From G963664835 sp963664835 (GTDB lineage Bacteria > Chloroflexota > UBA6077 > FW602-bin22 > JBCLEL01): a stretch of 64,000 nucleotides of DNA. A program made the position numbers and the translations under genes. The stretch is taken from assembly GCA_963664835.2 (NCBI GenBank), contig CAXXUG010000004.1, forward strand, positions 1 to 64,000. Reading direction: 5' to 3'. The notes below the pieces were generated by a model. It had not been told where the DNA came from. It did no database searches and saw only the letters and a list, made by a program, of their open reading frames with translations. This document shows positions 38,192 through 47,606 of this stretch, one piece after another; the stretch's first letter is position 1, and each line of letters opens with the position of its first letter.

Positions 38192-38289
38192 GTCGGGCAA
38201 ATAGGCAGGAGCGAGGCAATCCAGCCCAAGCGGCAGGGGCTGGGTGCCGATAGCCTTCCCACAAATAACCGAACTGAGTAGGAGTGAGA

Positions 38290-41200
38290 ATGGAGGCGGT
38301 GCAGCGCCCGCCGGGGCGCCAGTCGTTCTTTGATCGTCCCCTGGCATTAGTGCTTCCAATAGACCGCGAACTGGCACTGTACATCCTGCTGGTCGTAGTT
38401 GGGGCGATACTGCGGCTGTGGGACCTGGGATCGCGGATGCTCCACCACGACGAGAGTCTTCACGCCGTTTACTCGTACCTGTTCTACATAGGAAGAGGCT
38501 ACGAGCACGATCCCATGCTGCACGGTCCGTTTCAATTCCACTGGTACGCGCTTTGGCAATTCCTGTTGGGAGCTACCGATGCGACGGTGAGGGTGGGAAA
38601 TTCGGTGCTGGGCATCGCGCTGGTAGGACTGCCTTATTTCCTTCGCAGGTTCATGGGCAGGAAGGCTGCCCTGGTCGCGGCGGCGTTGATAGCGTTCTCG
38701 CCGACACTGGTCTATTTCTCGCGGTTCGCGCGCGAGGACATGCCGACGCTCTGGTGGTCGGCGCTGGTGGTCCTGTTCGTAGTCAAGTATCTCGAGAAGC
38801 AGCAACCGCGTTGGATGTACCTGACCGCCGGCTCGCTGGCGCTGGCCTTCTCGACTAAAGAAAACGCCTACATTCTGTCGGCGATGGTGCTCAGTTTTCT
38901 GGCATTCCTCGAATGGTCGCGGACCCACCGCCATTGGTTGTGGTACGCGCTGATGCTGTCTCCTTTGCCCATATGGTTTCTCGTCAGCCTGCCGAGGGGG
39001 CCGATATGGATCGGATCGTTGTTGATCGCCGAGTTGCCCATCGACACGGAATCCACCCAACTCGCGATATTGAGCATAGCGCCAGTCTGCGTATTGAGCG
39101 CGGTCGTCGTGGGGTTGACCGTATTTCGAGTACTGATCAAGCGGGAGACTCTTTCGCCGCCGGCGGCGCTTCTGTTCGTGCTCGGCCTGCTCATTACGCC
39201 CCTGTTTACCGCGTCGGTGACTGCCTTGGAACAGTTCTCAAATCTGTTCTCAAGCGCGGAACAAGAGCAGCGCTGGCTGTTCGTGCTGTTCCTAATCGTG
39301 TTGGCATTTACGGTGTTATTTGGAGCGCGTTGGAAAGTGAGGCAGTGGCTCCTGTCGGCCCTCGCGTTCTGGGGCGTGTTCTTCGTTCTACACACAGTAT
39401 TCTTCTCGGACCCCAACGGTGCAATCACGGGAACGGTGGGAGCGCTTACCTACTGGATAGACCAGCAGGAGGTGGCGCGGGGAAATCAGCCCTGGTTCTA
39501 CTATCTGCTGCTCCTGCCTCTATATGAGTTCGTGGCCGTCCTTTTTGGAATTGGCGGGATGATTTACATCGCGATCAAACGGAACAGCGTGTTCGCGATG
39601 CTCCTGGTGTATTGGATAGCCATCAACATGGCACTATACGGCTACGCATCCGAGAAGATGCCCTGGCTGGTCATACATTTGTCGCTGCCGATAGTGCTGA
39701 CCGCGGCGTACGCAATCGGCCAGCTGCTCGACAACATCAGTTGGCGCGTCGTATTGCGGCAGGGGGCGGTACAATACGCGGCGGCGCTCGTGTTGGCGCT
39801 GGTAGTGTTCTTGGCTTTGCTGGGACAGCGAGTTCCATCCAGCGCGCAACTCTCTTCGATTGAAGCGGCGACCAGCGTATTCACCTTGCTAGCTTACCTG
39901 GCGTTATTTGGTGGACTAGTCTATGGCGTCTACCATTTTGGCGCCCAGCTTGGTTGGCCAAATAGCCTGCGCCTGGCGGCAATCGGCGGCTTGATCCTGA
40001 TGATGCCGTTCTCCATTCGTACCTCGGTTGAAGCAAGCTTTCGCAACGGCGACGTGCCGGTGGAGATGCTCGTGTATACCCAGACCTCTCCGGACGTCGG
40101 CAAGGTGATGGATGAGATCGAGCGGCTGGCTTTTCGCACCGGCGAGGGCAAAGAGAGATTCAGGGTGGCATACGATGCCGGAGTCTCGTGGCCATTTGAG
40201 TGGTATTTGCGCGAGTACAAGAACAAGAACTACTTTGCCTGGGATACGCCGGCCGCCGACGCGAAGGTCGTGTTAGTTGGATTCGAACGTAATCATGACG
40301 AGGACGTTGAGCGGGTCCTGGGAGCCAGCTTCGTCGGACAACGCTTCAAGCTGCGTTGGTGGTTCCCAGAGGACTATCGGAGCTTCAATGTCAGCAATAT
40401 TCTGAAGGGGCTGGCGGATCCCGAGGTACGGGGCAAGCTGTGGCGGTATTTCCTATACCGTGAGACGGTGAATCCCCTCGGATCGACGGACTTCATGGTG
40501 TACGTTAGACGGGACCTGGCGACCGGCGCTTGGGCCGCAACCCAATCTACTAAGTCGGACCTCTCGATCATTGGATCCGGCCTAAGGGGGGTTCAGCCGG
40601 GGGAGTTCAATGAACCGAAGGACCTGGCGATAGGTCCCGACGGTTCGATCTACGTTGCGGATACGTTCAACCATCGTATTCAGAAGCTGGATGCGGAAGG
40701 AAACGTACTCAAGGTATGGGGCTCGGAAGGCGAGGTGCCTGGCCAGTTCAAGGAGCCGTGGGGCATAGCGGTGGATCCTGATGGATTCGTGTACGTCGCG
40801 GACACCTGGAATCATCGTGTACAACAGTTCGACTTGGACGGCAAGCTTGTCTCCGTAATTGGGCCGGATCGGGTCAGAATCGGCACGATGCCAGGCGAGT
40901 TTTATGGTCCGCGGGATATCGCGGTGGACTCTGGCGGGAACATCTACGTCACCGATACCGGCAACCATAGGGTCCAGGTTTTCGGAATACACGGGGAGTT
41001 GATTGCCTGGTTCGGAGGGAAGGGAGACGGAGATGGGTTCTTCCACGAGCCGGTGGGAATCGCGATCGACACCGACGGGAATCTACTTGTCGCGGACACG
41101 TGGAACCATCGAGTGCAAAAGCTCAGAGCAACCGGCGAGTACGTTGCCTCCTGGCCAGTACAAGGTTGGTCCGGAGAGTCGGTGCTCAATAAGCCATACA

Positions 41201-41421
41201 TCGCAGTCGACAGTCAGAATAACTTCTACGTCACAGATCCAGAAAACCATAGAGTGGCAAAATATGGCGCAGACGGCCAGCCGCGGACCGCGTGGGGCAA
41301 TCCCGGCACTGACGCAGCTTCAATTCGGCTGCCGACCGGTATCGTAATCGATGACGAAGGATACATTCTCTTGGCGGACAGCCGGAACAATCGTATAGTG
41401 CGACGCCCTCCGATCGAGTGA
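38290..41421 (+). CDS. Agl23-like membrane protein with C-terminal NHL beta-propeller
   Basis: About 1,043 residues. The first 600 form a polytopic Agl23 (TIGR03663)-type region: MLHHDESLHAVYSYLFYIG (about 53) and HDPMLHGPFQFHWYA, with the SRFAREDMP segment (about 150). Then a soluble part with VSWPFEWYLREY and LRWWFPEDYRSF, both typical of the family. From about residue 758 to the end there are six NHL repeats of the form P-x-x-I/L-A-V/I-D-x2-G-x-hydrophobic-YVADT-x-NHRVQ. NHL propellers bind proteins or glycans; their fusion to Agl23 is unusual. TAGGAG five to six bases before the ATG at 38290 supports this start. Confidence 0.85.
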   Translation: MEAVQRPPGRQSFFDRPLALVLPIDRELALYILLVVVGAILRLWDLGSRMLHHDESLHAVYSYLFYIGRGYEHDPMLHGPFQFHWYALWQFLLGATDATVRVGNSVLGIALVGLPYFLRRFMGRKAALVAAALIAFSPTLVYFSRFAREDMPTLWWSALVVLFVVKYLEKQQPRWMYLTAGSLALAFSTKENAYILSAMVLSFLAFLEWSRTHRHWLWYALMLSPLPIWFLVSLPRGPIWIGSLLIAELPIDTESTQLAILSIAPVCVLSAVVVGLTVFRVLIKRETLSPPAALLFVLGLLITPLFTASVTALEQFSNLFSSAEQEQRWLFVLFLIVLAFTVLFGARWKVRQWLLSALAFWGVFFVLHTVFFSDPNGAITGTVGALTYWIDQQEVARGNQPWFYYLLLLPLYEFVAVLFGIGGMIYIAIKRNSVFAMLLVYWIAINMALYGYASEKMPWLVIHLSLPIVLTAAYAIGQLLDNISWRVVLRQGAVQYAAALVLALVVFLALLGQRVPSSAQLSSIEAATSVFTLLAYLALFGGLVYGVYHFGAQLGWPNSLRLAAIGGLILMMPFSIRTSVEASFRNGDVPVEMLVYTQTSPDVGKVMDEIERLAFRTGEGKERFRVAYDAGVSWPFEWYLREYKNKNYFAWDTPAADAKVVLVGFERNHDEDVERVLGASFVGQRFKLRWWFPEDYRSFNVSNILKGLADPEVRGKLWRYFLYRETVNPLGSTDFMVYVRRDLATGAWAATQSTKSDLSIIGSGLRGVQPGEFNEPKDLAIGPDGSIYVADTFNHRIQKLDAEGNVLKVWGSEGEVPGQFKEPWGIAVDPDGFVYVADTWNHRVQQFDLDGKLVSVIGPDRVRIGTMPGEFYGPRDIAVDSGGNIYVTDTGNHRVQVFGIHGELIAWFGGKGDGDGFFHEPVGIAIDTDGNLLVADTWNHRVQKLRATGEYVASWPVQGWSGESVLNKPYIAVDSQNNFYVTDPENHRVAKYGADGQPRTAWGNPGTDAASIRLPTGIVIDDEGYILLADSRNNRIVRRPPIE

Positions 41422-41422
41422 G

Positions 41423-43837
41423 TTGTCTCACAGTTCAAATCTAGGTGGCTCGGCAGAAACGCCCGAGCGGCCGGCGTGGTTCCGGAGTGTGCTGAACTCC
41501 TGGCTGTTCCAGGCGATAAACACGCCTCGCGCTAGAAATCGACGCATCGCCGCAGTCCTTGCCCTCAACATCGCCATCGCCGCTGCGCTCGCGTACTCAT
41601 TCAGCGAGACCATGCGGGTGAATATTTCTGCAACGCCGACCGGCGTCACAGCAGTCGTCGATGGGACGGAGTTGAACCTCAAACACCCGTCGCAAAGGTT
41701 GCACCGTGTGGGGGTGTACTTGGCGGGGCCCAAGCTGTCGGAGTCGCCCGGCTGGCCGACCGATGCCGCCTGGTATCCGTTCGAGTTCCTCCCCGGTTTG
41801 CTCTGGATTCTGCGGTTGCAGGCAGAAACTGCCTTGAGTTCACTGACGATTCAGCCGGCTGGATCTGGCGTATCTCACGACTTGTTCGCCGCGGGCGCGG
41901 TGCGTACGGTGGAAGGCGATTGGTTCCGTACGCCAGCAAGTGAATTGACATCCAGCACACCAGGTGTCGCCTACTTCGAGGCGCACGGCGAGACGGCCTA
42001 CCAACTGACGGCAGATCTAATGCGGGCGCGCCAGACCGCAGCGATTCTGGTGTTGGACGGAGAAGGCAGCGGTCTTGGACTCTGGTTGCATCCCTCGTGG
42101 AGGGGTCTGTCGTGGCGTCGGATCGTCGAGGGCAACCTGGGACACCCGGTTGTGAGCGCTCCGTATAGCTCGTTCGTCAAGGTGCCGGCGAGCCAGACCC
42201 AAGACCTGCTGCGTTTGATGTTGGGATCGTATCCGGCGTTGATAGCGCTTGTCGCGGTCGCCGGGGCAGCAACGGGGGCGGCTGGTTTGGCGGCAGGCTT
42301 CGCCTCCGAACGGGACAGCACAAGGGCACGGCCAAGAAAGCGTCCTGACAGGACGAAATTGGTTGCGGCCGGACTGGCCGGACTTGCGCTGACCGCCAGC
42401 ATCTATATCGCGTATTTTCTCTTGGAGCGCTTACCTCACGTCCAAGATTCGGTGGCATACCTCTTCCAGGCGAAGGTCTTCGCGTCAGGACGCTTGTGGG
42501 CACCGCTGCCGGAAAACATTGATTTCTTCAGACACGAGTTTGTCGTGGAGCACGACGGCAAATGGTTCAGCAAACACCCTCCGGGGCACTCGATAATGTT
42601 GGCCCTTGGAGAACTATTCAACGCGCCCTGGGTCGTGAACCCGATCGCCGGCACGGTCTCCTTGGTCCTGGTCTATCTGATTGGAAAGCGAGCCTATGAC
42701 GGATGGACGGGCCTATTGGCAGTAGCCCTGGGCGCGATCTCTCCGTTCTTCCTGTTCCTGTCAGGATCGATGATGGCCCATCCAACGGCGCTGGTTTTCG
42801 TACTGGCCGGCACATGGTTCTTACTCAAGGGGTTTGATGAGAATCGACTGGGACCTATGCTTGGTGTAGGGGCTTGCTTTGGCATCGCATTCCTGATCCG
42901 GCCCTGGACCGCGATCGTGATCGCGGTGGGTTTGAGCGTCGCCCTGATTGTGTGGTCCCGGCGATTGGGATTCAGGAGGACAGGGATCCTCGCAGCCGGC
43001 GCGGCGGTTGGCTCCATTCCGCTGGTCGCTCTATACCTGGCGTACAACTGGGCCCTCACCGGCGATCCCCTTCAGAACACTCAACAGCTCTGGTGGGAGT
43101 TCGACCGGCTCGGGTTCGGGCCTGACCAAGGTCCTTACGGTCACAGTCTCCTGGACGGCCTATGGAACACGAGTCGAAACATGGCGGAACTTATTCGGCA
43201 CCTGTACGGGTGGCCGGCGCCGTTCACGCTGCTGTTCGCCCTGGCGCCGTTCTTGACCCTGCGGGCCAGGGCATTTGATTTCGCACTGCTCTGCGCGTGG
43301 TTGATGTTGATCGTCGGTTACTCGCTGTGGTGGGCAGATGGGATCATGTACGGCCCCAGATTCTACTTCGAAGGCACGGGGTTCTTATTGATCCTGACTG
43401 CAAGGGGCATCCGAGAATTGGCGAATCTGTGGCCGGCGATTATCGGGCACTTTGGGGTCCAACGGGCCGCGCCACTTCGTGCCGGCCCCATCGTGATTTA
43501 CGGATTCCTAGGCATTATGGTCCTGCACAACCTGGCGACATACATGCCACAGCAGTTGATCATCCACCATGGGTACAACTACGTAAGCCGCGACTCCGTA
43601 GAGACGGTCGAAGAGCGCTCGGTGGCAAATGCCGTGGTGTTCACCCAAGTCGGCAGGTCGTTCGAGTGGTGGAATTACGGGGAGGTTTTCTCGAGCAACA
43701 GTCCCCTACTCGACGGCGACGTCATCTATGCTCGCGATCTTGGGACTAGGAACAAGGCTTTGATGGAATACTACCCAAACAGAGATTTCTATCTGCTGGC
43801 TGACGGGGTGGTGAGGGAAATTCCGCGGGAGAACTAG
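41423..43837 (+). CDS. GT39-family (PMT_2) glycosyltransferase
   Basis: 804 residues. An N-terminal helix (about 40-58) is followed by a long exposed domain (about 60-250) and then about 12 membrane helices. LPHVQDSVAYLFQAKVFASG, then WFSKHPPGHSIMLALG, are typical of the first outer loop of GT39-type enzymes, which transfer sugar from a polyprenyl-phosphate donor. PFFLFLSGSMMAHPTAL is the conserved helix. The start appears to be a TTG two bases after the stop of the Agl23-like gene (TGAGTTG); there is no nearby ATG. Last plus-strand gene of the cluster; it converges on the next gene with 35 bases between stops. Confidence 0.8.
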   Translation: MSHSSNLGGSAETPERPAWFRSVLNSWLFQAINTPRARNRRIAAVLALNIAIAAALAYSFSETMRVNISATPTGVTAVVDGTELNLKHPSQRLHRVGVYLAGPKLSESPGWPTDAAWYPFEFLPGLLWILRLQAETALSSLTIQPAGSGVSHDLFAAGAVRTVEGDWFRTPASELTSSTPGVAYFEAHGETAYQLTADLMRARQTAAILVLDGEGSGLGLWLHPSWRGLSWRRIVEGNLGHPVVSAPYSSFVKVPASQTQDLLRLMLGSYPALIALVAVAGAATGAAGLAAGFASERDSTRARPRKRPDRTKLVAAGLAGLALTASIYIAYFLLERLPHVQDSVAYLFQAKVFASGRLWAPLPENIDFFRHEFVVEHDGKWFSKHPPGHSIMLALGELFNAPWVVNPIAGTVSLVLVYLIGKRAYDGWTGLLAVALGAISPFFLFLSGSMMAHPTALVFVLAGTWFLLKGFDENRLGPMLGVGACFGIAFLIRPWTAIVIAVGLSVALIVWSRRLGFRRTGILAAGAAVGSIPLVALYLAYNWALTGDPLQNTQQLWWEFDRLGFGPDQGPYGHSLLDGLWNTSRNMAELIRHLYGWPAPFTLLFALAPFLTLRARAFDFALLCAWLMLIVGYSLWWADGIMYGPRFYFEGTGFLLILTARGIRELANLWPAIIGHFGVQRAAPLRAGPIVIYGFLGIMVLHNLATYMPQQLIIHHGYNYVSRDSVETVEERSVANAVVFTQVGRSFEWWNYGEVFSSNSPLLDGDVIYARDLGTRNKALMEYYPNRDFYLLADGVVREIPREN

Positions 43838-43872
43838 CGATCGATGCGGCTGGTGTCACGCCGACGCTATCG

Positions 43873-46800
43873 CTAGGGCTCGGCTCCAAACTTGATCACT
43901 CTATGCTGCCCAGCGTCGGCGACGTAGACATTACCGTCTCGGTCTGTGGCTATCCCCACGGGCTCGACAAGTTGGCCGTCACCTCCCAACCGCTCGATTG
44001 GGCGGCCATCTATGGTGTAGCGCACGACTGCCGCGTTCAATGGGTCGGTTACCCAGATTGTGCCATCCGCGGCCAGCGCGAGGTGAGCGCCTCGCAAGCT
44101 GAAGGACTGGGATAGCGGCCAATGCAACAAGTGGTTCCAGGCGAGATCCAGCCGGCTCAGCCTACTATTGACCGCGTCGGTGACGAAGATGCTGCGTCCA
44201 TTTTCGATCAGAACGTCCACCGGCTCTAGAAACTGATCGAACGCCGCTCCCTTACGCTCAATTGTCCGGGTAACTTGTCCTCCAGGAGAGATCGTGAGAA
44301 GTCGACTCATTCCGGTATCAGCAATGTGAAGGTTGCCCTCGGAGTCGATGTCCATTCCGCGCGGCTTGTACATGGCAACGGATGGGCCGGCGAGCGTACC
44401 GGTCAGCTCTCCCGTTGGAGAGAACTTCCTGATCCAGCCGGAGTGTGAGTCCAAGACGAACAGTGCTCCCTCGTTGTCTATCGCGAGATCCGTCGGTTCT
44501 CTGAGTCGGGCCGATTCGTCGATTTCAGGGCCCCAGGCGACCAGGAGCCGGCCGGCCGGGTCGAACTTCTGGATCCGAGCGTTGCCAGTGTCAGCGACAT
44601 AAACGTTGCCTGCGTCGTCGACGGCGACACCCCGGGGGTCGAGCAACTCACCGTCCCCTGTGCCGGGGCTACCGAATGCTATGAGGGCCCGGAGAGGGGA
44701 CGGCTTGATGGCAACTGGCAATGATTCCGGCGGGACGGGTCGAGTTGGGATAGGAGTTGAGCCGGCGCGAGCCGGGTAGCTGCCCCACACGGGATACAGC
44801 CGGTCGGACGGTATCGGCTCGCGAACTTGGCCGGGCGGTACCCAGAACACCTTGATGTACGTGTGATCGGTCTCGTCGGTGTAACGCACCCTGATATCGT
44901 GCAGACCGCTGGAAAGGTCGATACCGCCTTCAGTGTACTGATTCGTTGCCCGTCCGTTGTCGACGACCAGTTGATTGTCGACGTACAGCCACGATCGGTC
45001 GATCGAATGGGTCCCAAACAGATAGTGTCCGGCGCGAGGAATGTCTATCTTTCCCACCCACTCGACGCTGTATGGAGGGGCAAGTGGACGAAGATGGAAT
45101 CTGATGCTCAGGCTAGGGTCGATTCGTTCGAGCTTTGGCTGACCCTGCCAGTCTGGTCCTTGAAAATAGCGGCCCAGAAGACCCCTCACCTTGACTTGGG
45201 GTAGGAAGAGGGCGTCGTGGCTCAGGAACTGCCTGGTCTGTCCTGGTGGTTGCCAGGTTAACCTGACAGGCGTGGGGCGGTCTATCACACCCCGAAGAGT
45301 GATTGGGTGTGCTCCAGCAGCAAGCACCAGGAACCCTGATTCTCCGCCGCTAAGGACCTCTTCCTCGTCGATGTCGAGGGTCAGTCCAGCCGGCCCGACG
45401 AGCTCCAACTCATATCTGCCGTAACTTGGGGCCACCAAGGTACCCTGCCATTCAGCAAAGAATGGCGTCGGTAACGGGGTTGCCTGCTCCCAGGCGAGAT
45501 CTAGCACGGAGACGCGCGTCGTTATCACCGGCCGCGCGCCGGGCTCTCGGCCTCTGAAATATCGGGCTGTCAATCCCTGGATTCCGGCTACCTGTTCCCT
45601 GGTAACGAATACCGACCGGATCGCAACCGGCCCGCCGAAACTCGCGCTATCTAGCTGGTACCGAGCGTTTGGATAGAGGTCCAGCAGTTGGTCGAAGCCT
45701 TCTACGTTGGTGCCATCGAGGAATATCGCGGTATCTCTCTGGTCGCCAAGCGGGAGGGACGATGCCAAGTTGAAGGGCTCCTGAGTCGCGAACTCCGGCG
45801 CCAAGAACTGGGTAGTAGGGCGATCCACGAACGTGTCCTCGACTATCAACCGAACGTCAGGCGAGAGCTGCTTGAGTTGGCGAGCTATCAGGGTCTCGTG
45901 GACAGAGTGTGCGGTCCAAACGGCGAAATCGCTCTTGGCGCGAACGAAGTATGTCTCGTAGTTCCAGTAGCCACTAAGCGCCAATAAGCCCAGAATGGGC
46001 AACGCGGCGAGTTTTTCGTTTCCGCGACCAAGCACCACCTCAAGACCTCGCCAGGTGGAGCCCAGGACCCACGCAGCCAACATTACGACGCCGGGAATCA
46101 CTGCAATACTGCGCAACGACTGTGGGGCCTCGAAGTCCAAAGACAGTACGCCGGGCAACGTCATAATCAGGATCCATAAGACGAGTAAGAAATGCTCGTG
46201 ACGGCGGATCAGTAAGATGGATGCGAGGAATCCGAGTGCAAACAGCGCGCCTGTGACCGGGTCGAGCATGGGCTCTTCCGGCAGATTGTGGCGACCGTTC
46301 TTATCGCCTCGATGGTTGAACATCAAGAGATGCTTCTCAATGTTCGTACGCAGAATCGAGACGTGTTGGTCGGGTGGCCGGTCCTTGAAAATCCAGACGG
46401 TCTCGGCGCGCTTTGTGAATTCGTTCGGGTTTTGGGCGGCGTAGATGCCAATTGGAAGGAAGATGACGCCGGCGACCACGGTGGCAAGCACCAAGCCTTT
46501 GTAATGAGCTCGGAGGAACTCAAGCCGTTCGGCCAGCAATCTGTGCAATAACCACAGCGCGAGAAGCGCCGGCACTAGGTTGAACGCAAGATAGGAGTGC
46601 AGGCCTAGCCCAACCGATAGGCCGGCGCAAACAAAATCGAGAAGTCTGCGACGTCGGAAGCCACGAAGCAGGAAATAGACGCTGAGAGCGGCGAAGAATC
46701 CGGCGAGCACGCCGCTCATTCCGAGACGACTAGCGCTGAAATGCCAGCGATCGACGGCCATTAGCGCGGAAGCAATCAGGCCGATACGCCAATTGAAGAG

Positions 46801-47316
46801 CTCCTTGCCGAACAGATACATGACGAGCACCGTCAGCGAGCCAACAACCGCAGCAACGACTCGTACCGAAAAAATGTTGACCCCAAAGACCTTGATGGAA
46901 GTCGCCATCAAGTAGAGATAGAAGGCAGGAAAGTGAGTGGTCCCTTCAGATACAAACACCGGCCGGAACGCGGGATCATCCAAGATGCGCTGGGCGATTA
47001 AACCGTTCCGGGCCTCGTCGAACCAAATCCCTTCCGGCAGGCTTGGAAGATCAACCAGCCTGAACGCTATGGCCGCGACAAAGATGATTGGGAGCCCAAT
47101 GAGTACCGTAAGCCGTCGGCCTTTACTCGATAAGTCCTCGGGGAGTCCACGATGGGCAAAGAACAGGAGGATTGCGCCGGCGAGGAATAGAATCGCGGCG
47201 TCCAAGAGCAAATCGCGATTCAATGATGACTGCTGCGCGTACACTCCCAGGGCAATTGCCACAGTGGGGAGAAACAGAAGTCTGGCTTTGTGCTTGCGCT
47301 TGAGAATCGTTGCCAT
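43873..47316 (-). CDS. GT39-like membrane protein with two PA14-like domains and NHL propeller
   Basis: 1,147 residues. Residues about 1-480: polytopic GT39/PMT_2-type region with LPEGIWFDEARNGLIAQRIL carrying the D-E motif. About 585-690: LTARYFRGREPG ... LELVGPAGLTLDID, a PA14-like fold. About 709-830: LLGRYFQGPDWQG ... SWLYVDNQLVVDN ... IRVRYTDETDHTYIKVFW, a second PA14 domain, a carbohydrate-binding module in many proteins. About 875-1,147: five to six NHL repeats (GVAVDDAGNVYVADTGNARIQKF, IATDRDGNVYVADAGQHRVIKF). Both sensor-like domains would lie outside the membrane. The order GT39-PA14-PA14-NHL is not one I recognise. It is opposite to the rest of the cluster, so it has its own promoter, near 47320-47520. 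Confidence 0.83.
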   Translation of the reverse strand: MATILKRKHKARLLFLPTVAIALGVYAQQSSLNRDLLLDAAILFLAGAILLFFAHRGLPEDLSSKGRRLTVLIGLPIIFVAAIAFRLVDLPSLPEGIWFDEARNGLIAQRILDDPAFRPVFVSEGTTHFPAFYLYLMATSIKVFGVNIFSVRVVAAVVGSLTVLVMYLFGKELFNWRIGLIASALMAVDRWHFSASRLGMSGVLAGFFAALSVYFLLRGFRRRRLLDFVCAGLSVGLGLHSYLAFNLVPALLALWLLHRLLAERLEFLRAHYKGLVLATVVAGVIFLPIGIYAAQNPNEFTKRAETVWIFKDRPPDQHVSILRTNIEKHLLMFNHRGDKNGRHNLPEEPMLDPVTGALFALGFLASILLIRRHEHFLLVLWILIMTLPGVLSLDFEAPQSLRSIAVIPGVVMLAAWVLGSTWRGLEVVLGRGNEKLAALPILGLLALSGYWNYETYFVRAKSDFAVWTAHSVHETLIARQLKQLSPDVRLIVEDTFVDRPTTQFLAPEFATQEPFNLASSLPLGDQRDTAIFLDGTNVEGFDQLLDLYPNARYQLDSASFGGPVAIRSVFVTREQVAGIQGLTARYFRGREPGARPVITTRVSVLDLAWEQATPLPTPFFAEWQGTLVAPSYGRYELELVGPAGLTLDIDEEEVLSGGESGFLVLAAGAHPITLRGVIDRPTPVRLTWQPPGQTRQFLSHDALFLPQVKVRGLLGRYFQGPDWQGQPKLERIDPSLSIRFHLRPLAPPYSVEWVGKIDIPRAGHYLFGTHSIDRSWLYVDNQLVVDNGRATNQYTEGGIDLSSGLHDIRVRYTDETDHTYIKVFWVPPGQVREPIPSDRLYPVWGSYPARAGSTPIPTRPVPPESLPVAIKPSPLRALIAFGSPGTGDGELLDPRGVAVDDAGNVYVADTGNARIQKFDPAGRLLVAWGPEIDESARLREPTDLAIDNEGALFVLDSHSGWIRKFSPTGELTGTLAGPSVAMYKPRGMDIDSEGNLHIADTGMSRLLTISPGGQVTRTIERKGAAFDQFLEPVDVLIENGRSIFVTDAVNSRLSRLDLAWNHLLHWPLSQSFSLRGAHLALAADGTIWVTDPLNAAVVRYTIDGRPIERLGGDGQLVEPVGIATDRDGNVYVADAGQHRVIKFGAEP

Positions 47317-47528
47317 GCGATTCGGTCAGGACGGCGGAGTCAGCGACGTAGCAATGCGAGAGTCGTTACGCATCGGTGCACTACAAAGTTTGGTCGGAGG
47401 ATCGAAGCAACGGGCCGAAATTATCCCGTACGCCAAGACTCCAGAGTGTCGCCAATCGCATCAAGAATTCTATTCGTTCGGGTATCCTGAAGCCAAGTGC
47501 CGCAGGTTGCAGCGAGCCGGCAGGCGTG
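47317..47528. other. Spacer between the PA14-NHL gene and the insertion sequence
   Basis: About 210 bases with no supported gene; presumably the promoter of the upstream minus-strand gene. The IS inserted at its right edge. Confidence 0.5.
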
Positions 47529-47571
47529 TTGCCTCAAAACTAGAGATTACCGAACTGGTATCGTTGCCTCA
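47529..47571 (+). repeat. IS left end, double TTGCCTCA repeat
   Basis: TTGCCTCA at 47529-47536 and again at 47564-47571, with TTACCGAA between. It mirrors the right end in inverted orientation. Confidence 0.8.
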
Positions 47572-47606
47572 ATTGGGAACCTTACCCAACTCATACGCCG
47601 GATTAC

